A DNA stretch of 64,000 nt from Lacisediminihabitans sp046156175 (lineage in GTDB: Bacteria; Actinomycetota; Actinomycetes; Actinomycetales; Microbacteriaceae), in contig NZ_JAYLVL010000003.1 in assembly GCF_046156175.1 (NCBI RefSeq), positions 434,001-498,000 of the forward strand, read 5' to 3'. Each line of letters begins with the position of its first letter. Within the stretch, counting starts at the first letter, position 1. The position numbers were made by a program, and so were the translations under genes. Shown here piece by piece: positions 44,169-52,482 of the stretch. The notes under the pieces are model-generated. The model was given only the letters and a program-made list of their open reading frames with translations. It made no database searches and was not told the origin of the DNA.

Positions 44169-45700
44169 CAGCGAACCCTCACTCTCGGGTCGAGGGCCGC
44201 GTAGGCCAGGTCGGCAAGGAAGTTGAAGAGGATCGCCATACCGGCGATCACGATGAAGTACCCCATCACCGGGTTGAGGTCTCCGCGGCCGAGGCCGGCG
44301 AAGAACAACTGGCCCATACCGGGGATGCCGAAGATCGATTCCGTGATGATCGCCCCACCGAGCAGGGCCCCGACGTCGAAGGCGACGAGGGTCGTGATGG
44401 GAATGAGCATGTTGCGGAACGCGTGGCGCACGACGACGGTGCGCTCGGGAAGGCCCTTGGCACGGGCGGTGCGCACGTAGTCCTGGCCCATCGTCTCCAG
44501 CATGCCGGCGCGGGCGTAGCGCGTGTAGCTGGCGAACGAGATGAGCAGAAGGGCGATCGTCGGAAGCAGGAAGTGGGTGAAGGTGTCGATCCCCGACTCC
44601 CAGACGTTGCCACCCAGGTTCGGCGTCTGGTTGCCAACGGTCGCGATCGGGCGATTGTTGGTGTCGCTGAGGTACAGCGGCCACGACTGCATGAAGCGGT
44701 CGAGCAGCACCAGTCCGCCGGAGAGCGCCGCCGTGATCGCTCCGACCCGTATCGACTGTCCGCGGTCGTAGCCGCCCATCAGGAAGCCGGTGACGACACC
44801 GACTGCCACGGTGACGATCGCGAGGATGACGAGTGTGCCGGCGGAGGAGATGTTGAACAGGCCCTGCAGGCTGAAGTAGGCGATCATCGCGACCACCACG
44901 TTGATTCCGGCCGTGATGAGCGCTCGACGGTTTCGGAGCCCCGCGACGAGCGCGGTCGTGCCCACACCGATGCCCCCGGCGAGCATGAAGATGCCGATCG
45001 GCCCGAGGCCGGGGTGCAGCAGCCATCCGGACAGGGAGATCGCGTACAGGACGATCGCCGAGATCACGGCGGTTGCACCGCCCACGATGAGTCTTCGCCT
45101 CATCTCGCCGCCGATAATCGATTGGACGACGAGCCCAAGCACCAACCCGATCGCTATCACGACCCCGATCGCGATGATCGGCTTATCGAGGAAGTCATTG
45201 AACCCGATGGCGATGAACTCCTTGAGGAGCACCGCGATGAGGAACGAGGGAAGCGAGAAGAGGAAGAAGCTCGTGAAGGTCACGACGTTGTCGAGTCCGC
45301 TGTACTGGCGAAGGGCGGTGATGATGCCGAGAGCCAGACCGAGGATGATCGCGAGGATCAGTGCACCGGCGACGAGCTGCACGGTCGACTGCATCGCCCG
45401 GGGCAGGATGTCGATGACTTCCGCGTTAGAGATGGTCTGTCCGAGGTCGCAGGAGTTCGCGAGGGGGATGAGGCACTTCGCGGCGCCGCCGATCCAGAGG
45501 AACCAACGCAGCGGGGGCGGGACATCCAGCTGCAGGGCCTGGATGCGGGCCTGGATGAGCTTCTGCTTGTTGAGAGCGTTGCTCTGCAACAGGTCATCGA
45601 GGGGGTGCGCCGAATACGCGGTCAACATGTACATGATGAACGACGCCGCGATCAGCACGAGGACTGAGACGAGAATTCGCCGCAGGATGAAACTCACCAT
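44168..45700 (-). CDS. Peptide ABC transporter permease (DppB/OppB type) with extra membrane insert
   Basis: A 510-residue permease, about 180 residues longer than usual DppB proteins (310-340). The N-terminal helix (MVSFILRRILVSVLVLIAAS), the periplasmic segment and the C-terminal EAA loop (ARAKGLPERTVVVRHAFRN) and VFGIPGMGQL-like ending are normal. Between about residues 190 and 345 lies a block of about six additional hydrophobic helices (e.g. AVISAIVLYAISLSGWLL, GIFMLAGGIGVGTTALVAGL). Both halves stay in frame, so it is a true insertion, not a frameshift. Confidence 0.92.
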   Translation of the reverse strand: MVSFILRRILVSVLVLIAASFIMYMLTAYSAHPLDDLLQSNALNKQKLIQARIQALQLDVPPPLRWFLWIGGAAKCLIPLANSCDLGQTISNAEVIDILPRAMQSTVQLVAGALILAIILGLALGIITALRQYSGLDNVVTFTSFFLFSLPSFLIAVLLKEFIAIGFNDFLDKPIIAIGVVIAIGLVLGLVVQSIIGGEMRRRLIVGGATAVISAIVLYAISLSGWLLHPGLGPIGIFMLAGGIGVGTTALVAGLRNRRALITAGINVVVAMIAYFSLQGLFNISSAGTLVILAIVTVAVGVVTGFLMGGYDRGQSIRVGAITAALSGGLVLLDRFMQSWPLYLSDTNNRPIATVGNQTPNLGGNVWESGIDTFTHFLLPTIALLLISFASYTRYARAGMLETMGQDYVRTARAKGLPERTVVVRHAFRNMLIPITTLVAFDVGALLGGAIITESIFGIPGMGQLFFAGLGRGDLNPVMGYFIVIAGMAILFNFLADLAYAALDPRVRVR

Positions 45701-45855
45701 CGAATAGGTACCTTGCTGGTTCGGTTATCCGGTACGGAAGGCTTCGTCGCCTCCCCGGCACTGGAAATGTTACGGGGGTCCACGGTCCGTTTGTGACGGA
45801 CGGGCCTGAAGAATCTTACCCACGCCACCAGGGATTCGCCCGGCGGCGTGAAAGC

Positions 45856-45897
45856 GGTGACCTGCGGCTCGTCGTGTACCGAGAGCCGCAGGTCACC
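45856..45897 (-). promoter_or_regulatory. 15-bp stem-loop between binding-protein and permease genes
   Basis: GGTGACCTGCGGCTC (45856-45870) and GAGCCGCAGGTCACC (45883-45897) form a perfect 15-bp stem with a 12-base loop, 9 bases after the binding-protein stop and about 155 bases before the permease start. No T run follows. Such hairpins protect the 3' end of the abundant binding-protein mRNA or partly terminate transcription. Confidence 0.7.
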
Positions 45898-45906
45898 GTG
45901 GTGGTG

Positions 45907-47679
45907 CTACTTACCCTTGACGGTCCACTCCCAGAAGTTCCAGAATGGGCCGGTCTGGCCGGCGAAGTACGTGTCGACACCGGTGATGCGACTCGTTACT
46001 CCGGTGATGCCGGGCAGCTGGAACAGAGGAAGACCGTAGGCGTCATCGAACGCCTGCTTGTCCATCTTCTGCAGGATCGGATCGATCTTCTTGGTGTCGA
46101 GGATCGACTGGGTCGAGAGAGCCAGCTTGTCCGTTCCCTTGTAGGCGTTGTAGTTTCCGCCACCGTCGGTCGACCAGATCTGCGGGACACCGGCATAGCC
46201 GAAGCCCGGGTTGATCCAACCGAAGAGAACTGCGTCGTAGGTTCCGTCGCCGAGCTTCTTGCTCCAGTCGGGCGATCCGGCATCCACGATCTTGAAGCCG
46301 GCCTTCGTGGCCGAGGCCTGGATGGCCTGGAACTCATCGACGCGGTTCGGATTCTTGGTGTTGTACATCAACTTGATCGTCGGGGTCGCGCCGGCGAGGA
46401 GCGTCTTGGCTCCCTCGATGTCGACCTTGTCGTAGGCGGAAGAACCGTTGCCCTTGACCGAGTCGGCGTAGCCGGACTGCTGCGGCAGGAACTGCTCGGA
46501 GTCGAGCACCTTCGCCTTGGGGTCGACCGGCGTGACGATCGCGTCGAGGATCTGCTGGCGCGGGATGGTCTTGAGGAACGCCTCACGCACCTTCGCGTCC
46601 TGGAACACCGGGGCGTTGAACGACAGGTCGAGATGGTCGTACGACGCCTGGGCTCCGACGATCACCTTCGCGCTCGTCGCCTTGAGGGCGGTGAGCGTGT
46701 CGGCAGATGCCTGCGGGTTGATCACGTCGACCTCGCCGTTCGCAAGTGCGGAGACCTGCGCGTTGGCGTCCGGAATGTTGCGGAGCACGATCTTGTCGAC
46801 CTTGGACTCATGGTCACCCGTGTAGTACTTGTTCTTCACCAGGGTGAGGGACTGGGTGGGGACGAAGTCGGAAACGACCATCGGTCCGCTCGAGACAAGA
46901 AGCGACTTGTCGGTCGGCATCGCCGTGACGTCGTATCCGCGGTTGACGAACTCGGCAGCCTTCTGCAGTGTCGGGTCGGCAGCGGCCGGCTTGGCCGAGT
47001 CACCCTTCGGCAGCTTCTTGAGCAGCGCGGTGAGGTCGGCCGCACTCTTGAGGCCGGCCTTCTCGGCGACGACATGAGCCGGCTGCGAGATCGGGGAGAA
47101 GATCGCGTAGTCGACGTAGGGGTCGGTGTACTTCATCGTCATCGAGAGGTCGTCGGAGCTGATAACCGGGAAGGAGGGCCCGTTGAGGGCGACGGTGCTT
47201 CCGGCGGTGGAGAAGTAGTTGGTACCGGAGGTGACGTCACCGTTGTCGTTCGTGGTTCCGGAGTCGTAGAAGCCGGTGCTGATCGCCCAGGTGAGGGCCA
47301 TGTCATCCGCGGTGATCGGCTTGCCGTCGGACCACTTGAGGCCCTTCTTGAGCGTGTACTTGACGGTCAGCGGCGAATCCGACGTCTTGGTCAGAGTTCC
47401 GAATGACTTGTCGTAGATGACCTTGAACTTCGGGTCGACATAGTAGAAACCGCCGGTGGTCATGTAGGACACGAACCCGTTGGTGTCGAGGTTGCCGTCC
47501 GGAGTGTTGTAGTTGAACGACGTGAAGTCGTTCACCGTGGCCACCGTGACGGTTCCGCCCTTTGCTGTGGTGGGGGTCGGCGTACCGGATGTTGTGCACC
47601 CGGCGAGCGCGAATGCCGTGGCGCCGGCGATGGCGACGACTGCGATCGCATTGCGCGCCAATCTTCCTCTGATTTTCAA
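45907..47679 (-). CDS. Peptide ABC transporter substrate-binding lipoprotein
   Basis: A 590-residue family 5 binding protein and first gene of the transporter cluster. Signal peptide (AIAVVAIAGATAFALAGC) with lipobox LAGC, then TLKKGLKWSDGKPITADDMAL, VSSGPMVV, VREAFLKTIPRQQILDAI, matching the protein at 38745-40529. The TTG start at 47679 is chosen because AGGAGG lies just upstream (AGGAGGAAAATTG); the open frame upstream has no signal peptide. It captures oligopeptides for the co-directional permeases. Confidence 0.93.
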   Translation of the reverse strand: MKIRGRLARNAIAVVAIAGATAFALAGCTTSGTPTPTTAKGGTVTVATVNDFTSFNYNTPDGNLDTNGFVSYMTTGGFYYVDPKFKVIYDKSFGTLTKTSDSPLTVKYTLKKGLKWSDGKPITADDMALTWAISTGFYDSGTTNDNGDVTSGTNYFSTAGSTVALNGPSFPVISSDDLSMTMKYTDPYVDYAIFSPISQPAHVVAEKAGLKSAADLTALLKKLPKGDSAKPAAADPTLQKAAEFVNRGYDVTAMPTDKSLLVSSGPMVVSDFVPTQSLTLVKNKYYTGDHESKVDKIVLRNIPDANAQVSALANGEVDVINPQASADTLTALKATSAKVIVGAQASYDHLDLSFNAPVFQDAKVREAFLKTIPRQQILDAIVTPVDPKAKVLDSEQFLPQQSGYADSVKGNGSSAYDKVDIEGAKTLLAGATPTIKLMYNTKNPNRVDEFQAIQASATKAGFKIVDAGSPDWSKKLGDGTYDAVLFGWINPGFGYAGVPQIWSTDGGGNYNAYKGTDKLALSTQSILDTKKIDPILQKMDKQAFDDAYGLPLFQLPGITGVTSRITGVDTYFAGQTGPFWNFWEWTVKGK

Positions 47680-47792
47680 TTTTCCTCCTGTGCAAGATGA
47701 GCAAACGGCAGCACGATCCTGAGCGTTTTGCCGCGCTAGATAGAAGAACCCTAAGTAGGGGGTGCTCCCCGAGCCAAACTGTAGAGGCAAAC

Positions 47793-47808
47793 GTTACACA
47801 GTGGTAAC
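47793..47808. promoter_or_regulatory. Candidate operator upstream of the peptide transporter
   Basis: GTTAC-N6-GTAAC is an exact 5-bp inverted repeat in the AT-rich region (47760-47900) between the divergent binding-protein and CPBP genes. It may be an operator for the transporter; no regulator gene is adjacent. Confidence 0.3.
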
Positions 47809-47935
47809 AGACCTAACAAATTGTTGCGCTCGGGGAAGATTCATTGCGCGATCGCAGGAGATTTCGCACAAATATTGCGATTCCGCGGTGTCTCAAAGTG
47901 TGAACTGACCGAATGGAGGGCGTAGCATCGAAACC

Positions 47936-48745
47936 GTGTCAACGCCACCTTTGTCGGATTCCACAAATTTCGACCCGGTGGATGTACCGTCGCGGCGGCG
48001 GATCAGGGGCGAGATCGTTCTCGTGCTCGGCCTGTCGCTCGGCGCATCGGCGGTCTATTCGATCGTGTCCCTCGCCGACAGTCTCACGAGACCCACGCCC
48101 CTCTCCCAGCAGGTGCAATCCCTCAATAATTCGCTCAACACCCGGGCCATTTTCGACTTCATCTACCAGTTCCTCGCCATCTTCTTCGATCTGGTGCCGG
48201 TCGCCCTCGTCTGCTTCCTGCTGTGGCAGACGGCGCGACCACACCTCGCCCGCCTCGGGCTCGCCTTCGACCGTCCTGGCCGTGATTCCCTGCTCGGGCT
48301 GGGACTAGCGCTCCTGATCGGGATCCCCGGCATCTTCGTCTACCTGGGAGGCAAGGCCCTCGGTATCGGCGTGACGGTGTCCGCGTCCCCTCTCGACACC
48401 TATTGGTGGACCATCCCGATCCTCGTGCTCTCGGCCCTCCGCGCGGGCCTCCAGGAAGAGCTGATCGTCATCGGCTACCTCTTCGCCCGGTTGCGCGATC
48501 TGGGCTGGAAGACGTGGCCGATCATCCTGTCTGCCGCGCTCCTCAGGGGCACCTACCACCTCTACCAGGGCTTCGGGGCCTTCGTCGGTAACTTCGCCAT
48601 GGGCGCGCTGTTCGGCTGGCTGTACTCCCGCTACGGCCGGGTGCTCCCCCTCGTGATTGCACACTTCGTGATCGACACGGCGATCTTCGTGGGGTACCCG
48701 TGGGCGGCATCCGCGTTCCCGGGGTTGTTCGGGGTCGCGAAGTAG
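47936..48745 (+). CDS. CPBP-family intramembrane protein
   Basis: A 269-residue protein with about eight membrane helices and the CPBP (Abi/CAAX protease-like) motifs: LQEELIVIGYLFARL (Glu-Glu; the Arg of the classic EExxxR is replaced by Ile), LRGTYHLYQGFG (His) and IAHFVIDTA (His/Asp). Members cleave within membranes or serve in bacteriocin self-immunity; substrate unknown. TAGCAT at 47923-47928 is seven bases before the GTG, predicting a leaderless mRNA. Divergent from the peptide-binding protein gene. Confidence 0.85.
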   Translation: MSTPPLSDSTNFDPVDVPSRRRIRGEIVLVLGLSLGASAVYSIVSLADSLTRPTPLSQQVQSLNNSLNTRAIFDFIYQFLAIFFDLVPVALVCFLLWQTARPHLARLGLAFDRPGRDSLLGLGLALLIGIPGIFVYLGGKALGIGVTVSASPLDTYWWTIPILVLSALRAGLQEELIVIGYLFARLRDLGWKTWPIILSAALLRGTYHLYQGFGAFVGNFAMGALFGWLYSRYGRVLPLVIAHFVIDTAIFVGYPWAASAFPGLFGVAK

Positions 48746-48789
48746 CGCTGGAGGTCCGTTGCCGAGCCTCGTCCCGGCGATGTCGCCCT

Positions 48790-48874
48790 GCCCGGCCGCA
48801 CCTCCAGCCGGGCCGCATCTCCAGCCGGGCGTCACCTCAGGCCGGGCCGCACCTCCAGCCGGGGCGCATCTCCA
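48790..48874. repeat. Five 17-bp tandem repeats
   Basis: Five head-to-tail units of GCCGGGCCGCAYCTCCA (one degenerate) followed by a partial sixth. They lie in the 472-base gap between the CPBP gene and gcvP. Seventeen is not a multiple of three, so they are unlikely to be coding. Confidence 0.75.
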
Positions 48875-48886
48875 GCCGGGCTTGCG

Positions 48887-48924
48887 CGGACATTCCGGGC
48901 CAGCGTGCCGGCCCGGAATGTCCG
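48887..48924. terminator. Perfect 15-bp hairpin between convergent genes
   Basis: CGGACATTCCGGGCC (48887-48901) and GGCCCGGAATGTCCG (48910-48924) form a perfect 15-bp stem with an eight-base loop. It could terminate the CPBP gene and gcvP from either side, although it is 180 bases or more from both stops. Confidence 0.5.
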
Positions 48925-48959
48925 TATACGCCCGGGAAGCGGTACTACGGTCCTGACGG

Positions 48960-49141
48960 GACACATCGCCAAGCCGGAGCAGCCAGTCCCGGCGGGAATC
49001 CCAGCGGGAATCCTCGACGAGGTCGCGCGCGAAGAGCGCGACGCCCTCCAGCGAGGTCGAGACTCCGAGCGAGCGCACGACGAAGTGACCCTGGCGGGTG
49101 TAGTCCCTTCGCGCGAGAAGTTTCACGTCGAGAGGTTTGGC
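48960..49141 (-). pseudogene. Possible gene remnant
   Basis: The minus strand reads KPLDVKLLARRDYTRQGH, FVVRSLGVSTSLEGVALF and ARDLVEDSRWDS in one frame with strongly GC-biased third positions, as in real genes here. There is no convincing start, and the frame runs into the hairpin and 17-bp repeats. I do not recognise the family. It may be the surviving part of a decayed gene. Confidence 0.25.
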
Positions 49142-49169
49142 GGCGCACAGGCACTCCGGGAAGGGGTGC

Positions 49170-49217
49170 CGAGTCTCGATACGCTCGGTGACGCTCGCTA
49201 CCAGACCAGCAGGCGCC
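49170..49217. repeat. Dispersed intergenic repeat, copy 3
   Basis: Contains GAGTCTCGATACGCTCGG, GACGCTCGCTACC and CGCCCTACTCG, related to the elements at 21844-21951 and 36620-36701. It ends at the gcvP stop codon (49218-49220), whose CTACTCG overlaps the repeat word. Confidence 0.55.
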
Positions 49218-52109
49218 CTACTCGAAAGCCTCCGGTGGCGGGCAGGCGCAGACCAGGTTGCGGTCGCCATAGGCGTTGTCGATGCGACGCACCGGCGGCC
49301 AGTACTTGGAGCGGATGAGGCTGCGTACCGGGTAGACGGCCTGCTCACGGCTGTACGGGTGGGTCCACTCCCCCTCGATCACGGACTGCGCCGTGTGCGG
49401 GGCGTTGTGGAGGGGGTTGTCGGCGAGCGGCCAGGTGCCGGAGGCCACGGCATCCGCCTCGGCTCGGATGGCGATCATCGCGTCGATGAAGCGGTCGATC
49501 TCGTCGAGGTCTTCGCTCTCCGTCGGCTCGACCATGAGGGTTCCCGCGACCGGAAACGACATCGTCGGAGCGTGGAACCCGAAGTCGATGAGGCGCTTGG
49601 CCACATCGTCGACCGTGACACCGGTCGCCTCGGTGAGGGGACGGAGGTCCAGGATGCACTCGTGCGCCACCAGGCCGTTGTCGCCCGCGTAGAGCACCGG
49701 GAAGTGATCGCGCAGGCGCACGGCCACATAGTTGGCCGCGAGGACGGCGGCGCCGGTCGCCTCCCGGAGGCCGTCGGCGCCCATCATGCGCACGTAGGCC
49801 CAGCTGATGGGCAGGATGCTCGGCGAGCCGTAAGGGGCCGCGGACACGGGAGGACCCGCGTGCAGCTCGCGCTGCGCCATCGGATGTCCGGGGAGGAACG
49901 GCGCGAGGTGCGCCTTCGCCGCGACCGGGCCTACGCCCGGCCCGCCGCCACCGTGAGGGATGCAGAAGGTCTTGTGCAGGTTGAGGTGCGAGACGTCCCC
50001 GCCGAAGTCGCCGTAGCGGGCGAAGCCGAGCACGGCGTTGAGGTTCGCACCGTCGACGTAGACCTGGCCGCCGGCATCATGCACGGCCTTGCAGATCGTG
50101 CCGACCTCGTGCTCGTACACGCCGTGTGTCGAGGGATAGGTGATCATCAGCGCGGCGAGGGAATCGGCGTGCTCGGCGATCTTCGCACGGAGGTCGTCGA
50201 CATCCACATTGCCGAGCTCGTCACAGGCCACCACGACCACACGCATGCCGGCGAGCACCGCGGAAGCCGCGTTCGTGCCGTGGGCGCTCTGCGGGATGAG
50301 ACACACCGTGCGCTGGCTGTCACCGCGGGAGCGGTGGTAGCCGCGGATGGCCAGAAGACCGGCGAGCTCGCCCTGGCTGCCCGCGTTCGGCTGAAGGGAG
50401 ACGGAGTCGTAGCCCGTGACATCCGCAAGCCAGCTCTGCAGCTGGTCGATCAGCTGGAGGTAGCCCTCGACGTCCGATTCGGGGGCGAAGGGGTGGAGCC
50501 CCGTGAATTCGGGCCAGGTGACGGCCTCCATCTCGGTGGCCGCGTTGAGCTTCATGGTGCACGATCCGAGCGGGATCATGCCGCGATCGAGTGCGTAGTC
50601 GTAGTCGGCGAGATGCTTGAGGTAGCGCATCATCGAGGTCTCGGACCGGTGGGTGTTGAACACCGGGTGCTCGAGGTAGGCGCTGCGGCGCTCGAGGTCG
50701 ACCGGGATCCACTCGAGGTCGTCAGGCACGGTCTCGTCGGCGAGATCCTCGCCGAGGATGCGCGCGATGGCGCGCACGTCGTCGAGGGTGGTCGTCTCGT
50801 CCGCCGACAGCTGCACGTGATCCTCATCGACGAGATGAATGAGGTATCCAGCGGAGTGCGCCCGCTCGACGAGCCGAGAGGCCTTGGTCTTGGTGTGGAG
50901 CGTGATCGTGTCGAAGAAGTTCGCCGATTCGACGGTGTGACCGGCTTCGGAGGCCGCCCGGGCGAGCACCCGCGTCAGGCGGGTCACCCGGGTGGCGATC
51001 TGACGCAGGCCCTGCGGGCCGTGATAGACCGCGTACATCGAGGCCATGACGGCGAGGAGCACCTGGGCGGTGCAGATATTGGAGGTCGCCTTGTCCCGGC
51101 GGATGTGCTGCTCCCGCACCTGGAGCGAGAGGCGGTAGGCCGGATGTCCGGTGGCGTCCTGCGAGACTCCGACGAGGCGTCCGGGAAGCTGGCGTTCGAG
51201 TCCGGCCCGCACGGCCATGTAGCCCGCGTGCGGCCCGCCGAAGCCCATCGGGACGCCGAAGCGCTGGCTCGTGCCGACCGCGACATCCGCGCCGAGATCG
51301 CCCGGGGAGGCGATCAGGGTGAGGGCGAGCAGGTCGGCGGCGACGACAGCGAGGGCACCCGTGGCCTTGGCGGCGGCGATGACCGAGCTCGGGTTCCAGA
51401 CCCGGCCGGAACGGCCCGGGTACTGCACGAAGATGCCGAAGGCTTCGGGAAGCTCGATCGAGTCGCGGGGAAGCTCCGCCAGGTCGAGCACGACGAGGTC
51501 GATGCCGACGGCGGCCGCACGGTTCTCGAGCAGCGCGAGGGTCTGCGGAAGGGAATCCGAATCGACGATGAAGGTGTTGCTCTCGCGCTTCGAGGCGCGA
51601 CGAGCGAGCATCATGCCCTCGACGACTGCGGTGCCCTCATCGAGCATCGAGGCGTTGGCGGTGGTGAGGCCGGTGAGGTCGGTGACCATCGTCTGGAAGT
51701 TGATGAGCGCCTCGAGACGCCCCTGGGAGATTTCGGGCTGGTAGGGCGTGTAGGCCGTGTACCAGCTCGGGTTCTCCAGCACATTGCGCTTGATCACGGC
51801 CGGGGTGATGGTGTCGTAGTAGCCGAGACCGATCATCGAGCGGTTGACGGTGTTCTTGCGGGCGAGCACCCGGAGTTCGGCGAGCGCTTCGCGCTCGGTC
51901 GCCGCGGGCGGCAGCACCGAGTCGGCGGCGGCGCGGAACCCGTCGACGTGGATGGATGCCGGGACAGCGGCGAGCACCAGCTCATCCACAGTTTTGTAGC
52001 CGAGCACGCCGAGCATCGCTGACTGGGCCGCGGCATCCGTTCCGATGTGGCGCTCGGCGAAACCGCCGGCGGCCAACAGGTTCTGCGTGAGCAGGTCGAC
52101 GCCGGCCAC
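49218..52109 (-). CDS. gcvP: Glycine dehydrogenase (decarboxylating), P protein
   Basis: A 963-residue single-chain P protein that decarboxylates glycine and passes the aminomethyl group to lipoyl-GcvH. The N-terminal half has FAERHIGT, MIGLGYYDT and YTPYQPEISQGRLE; the C-terminal half has HLNLHKTFCIPHGGGGPG with the PLP lysine at about residue 700. Both halves are complete. Its GTG shares one base with the gcvH stop (TAGTG). Last gene of the riboswitch-controlled gcvTHP operon. Confidence 0.97.
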   Translation of the reverse strand: MAGVDLLTQNLLAAGGFAERHIGTDAAAQSAMLGVLGYKTVDELVLAAVPASIHVDGFRAAADSVLPPAATEREALAELRVLARKNTVNRSMIGLGYYDTITPAVIKRNVLENPSWYTAYTPYQPEISQGRLEALINFQTMVTDLTGLTTANASMLDEGTAVVEGMMLARRASKRESNTFIVDSDSLPQTLALLENRAAAVGIDLVVLDLAELPRDSIELPEAFGIFVQYPGRSGRVWNPSSVIAAAKATGALAVVAADLLALTLIASPGDLGADVAVGTSQRFGVPMGFGGPHAGYMAVRAGLERQLPGRLVGVSQDATGHPAYRLSLQVREQHIRRDKATSNICTAQVLLAVMASMYAVYHGPQGLRQIATRVTRLTRVLARAASEAGHTVESANFFDTITLHTKTKASRLVERAHSAGYLIHLVDEDHVQLSADETTTLDDVRAIARILGEDLADETVPDDLEWIPVDLERRSAYLEHPVFNTHRSETSMMRYLKHLADYDYALDRGMIPLGSCTMKLNAATEMEAVTWPEFTGLHPFAPESDVEGYLQLIDQLQSWLADVTGYDSVSLQPNAGSQGELAGLLAIRGYHRSRGDSQRTVCLIPQSAHGTNAASAVLAGMRVVVVACDELGNVDVDDLRAKIAEHADSLAALMITYPSTHGVYEHEVGTICKAVHDAGGQVYVDGANLNAVLGFARYGDFGGDVSHLNLHKTFCIPHGGGGPGVGPVAAKAHLAPFLPGHPMAQRELHAGPPVSAAPYGSPSILPISWAYVRMMGADGLREATGAAVLAANYVAVRLRDHFPVLYAGDNGLVAHECILDLRPLTEATGVTVDDVAKRLIDFGFHAPTMSFPVAGTLMVEPTESEDLDEIDRFIDAMIAIRAEADAVASGTWPLADNPLHNAPHTAQSVIEGEWTHPYSREQAVYPVRSLIRSKYWPPVRRIDNAYGDRNLVCACPPPEAFE

Positions 52110-52480
52110 TACTCGCCCACCAGCGCGGTGTACTCGTCGAAGCTCAGGAGCGACGGAAGTTCGGTGAAGCTCACCTTGATGAGCCAGCCTTCCCCGAAGG
52201 GGTCGCTGTTCACGAGTTCGGGATTGGCCACAACGGCGTCATTCACCTCGGTGACCGTGCCGTCGACCGGGGCGAAGAGCTCGCCGACCGACTTCGTGGA
52301 CTCGATCTCGCCCACGATCTTGCCGCTCGCGACGGTGGCTCCCACCGTGGGCAGATCGACGAAGACGACATCGCCGAGCTTCTCCGCCGCATAGGCGGTG
52401 ATGCCGACGATAGCGATGTCGCCCTGAACATCGAGCCACTCGTGCTCGGCCGTGTAACGAAGGGTGTTCTGTTCAGCCAT
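52109..52480 (-). CDS. gcvH: Glycine cleavage system H protein
   Basis: A 123-residue H protein, the mobile carrier of the glycine cleavage system. The lipoylated lysine is Lys63 in EIESTKSVGELFAP; other family features are YTAEHEWLDV, GITAYAAEKLGDVVFVDLP and NSDPFGEGWLIKV. It lies two bases after gcvT and overlaps gcvP by one base. Confidence 0.97.
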   Translation of the reverse strand: MAEQNTLRYTAEHEWLDVQGDIAIVGITAYAAEKLGDVVFVDLPTVGATVASGKIVGEIESTKSVGELFAPVDGTVTEVNDAVVANPELVNSDPFGEGWLIKVSFTELPSLLSFDEYTALVGE

Positions 52481-52482
52481 GA

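Noticed and set aside
44144..45667. Plus-strand open frame opposite the permease
   Set aside because: Acidic, repetitive translation without domains, antisense to a clear permease.
48790..48874. CRISPR-like array
   Set aside because: Units are 17 bp and directly adjacent without spacers, and no cas genes are present.
48305..49348. Minus-strand 347-codon frame covering CPBP antisense and the gcvP end
   Set aside because: Only the segment at about 48960-49141 looks coding; the rest is antisense or repeat-derived.
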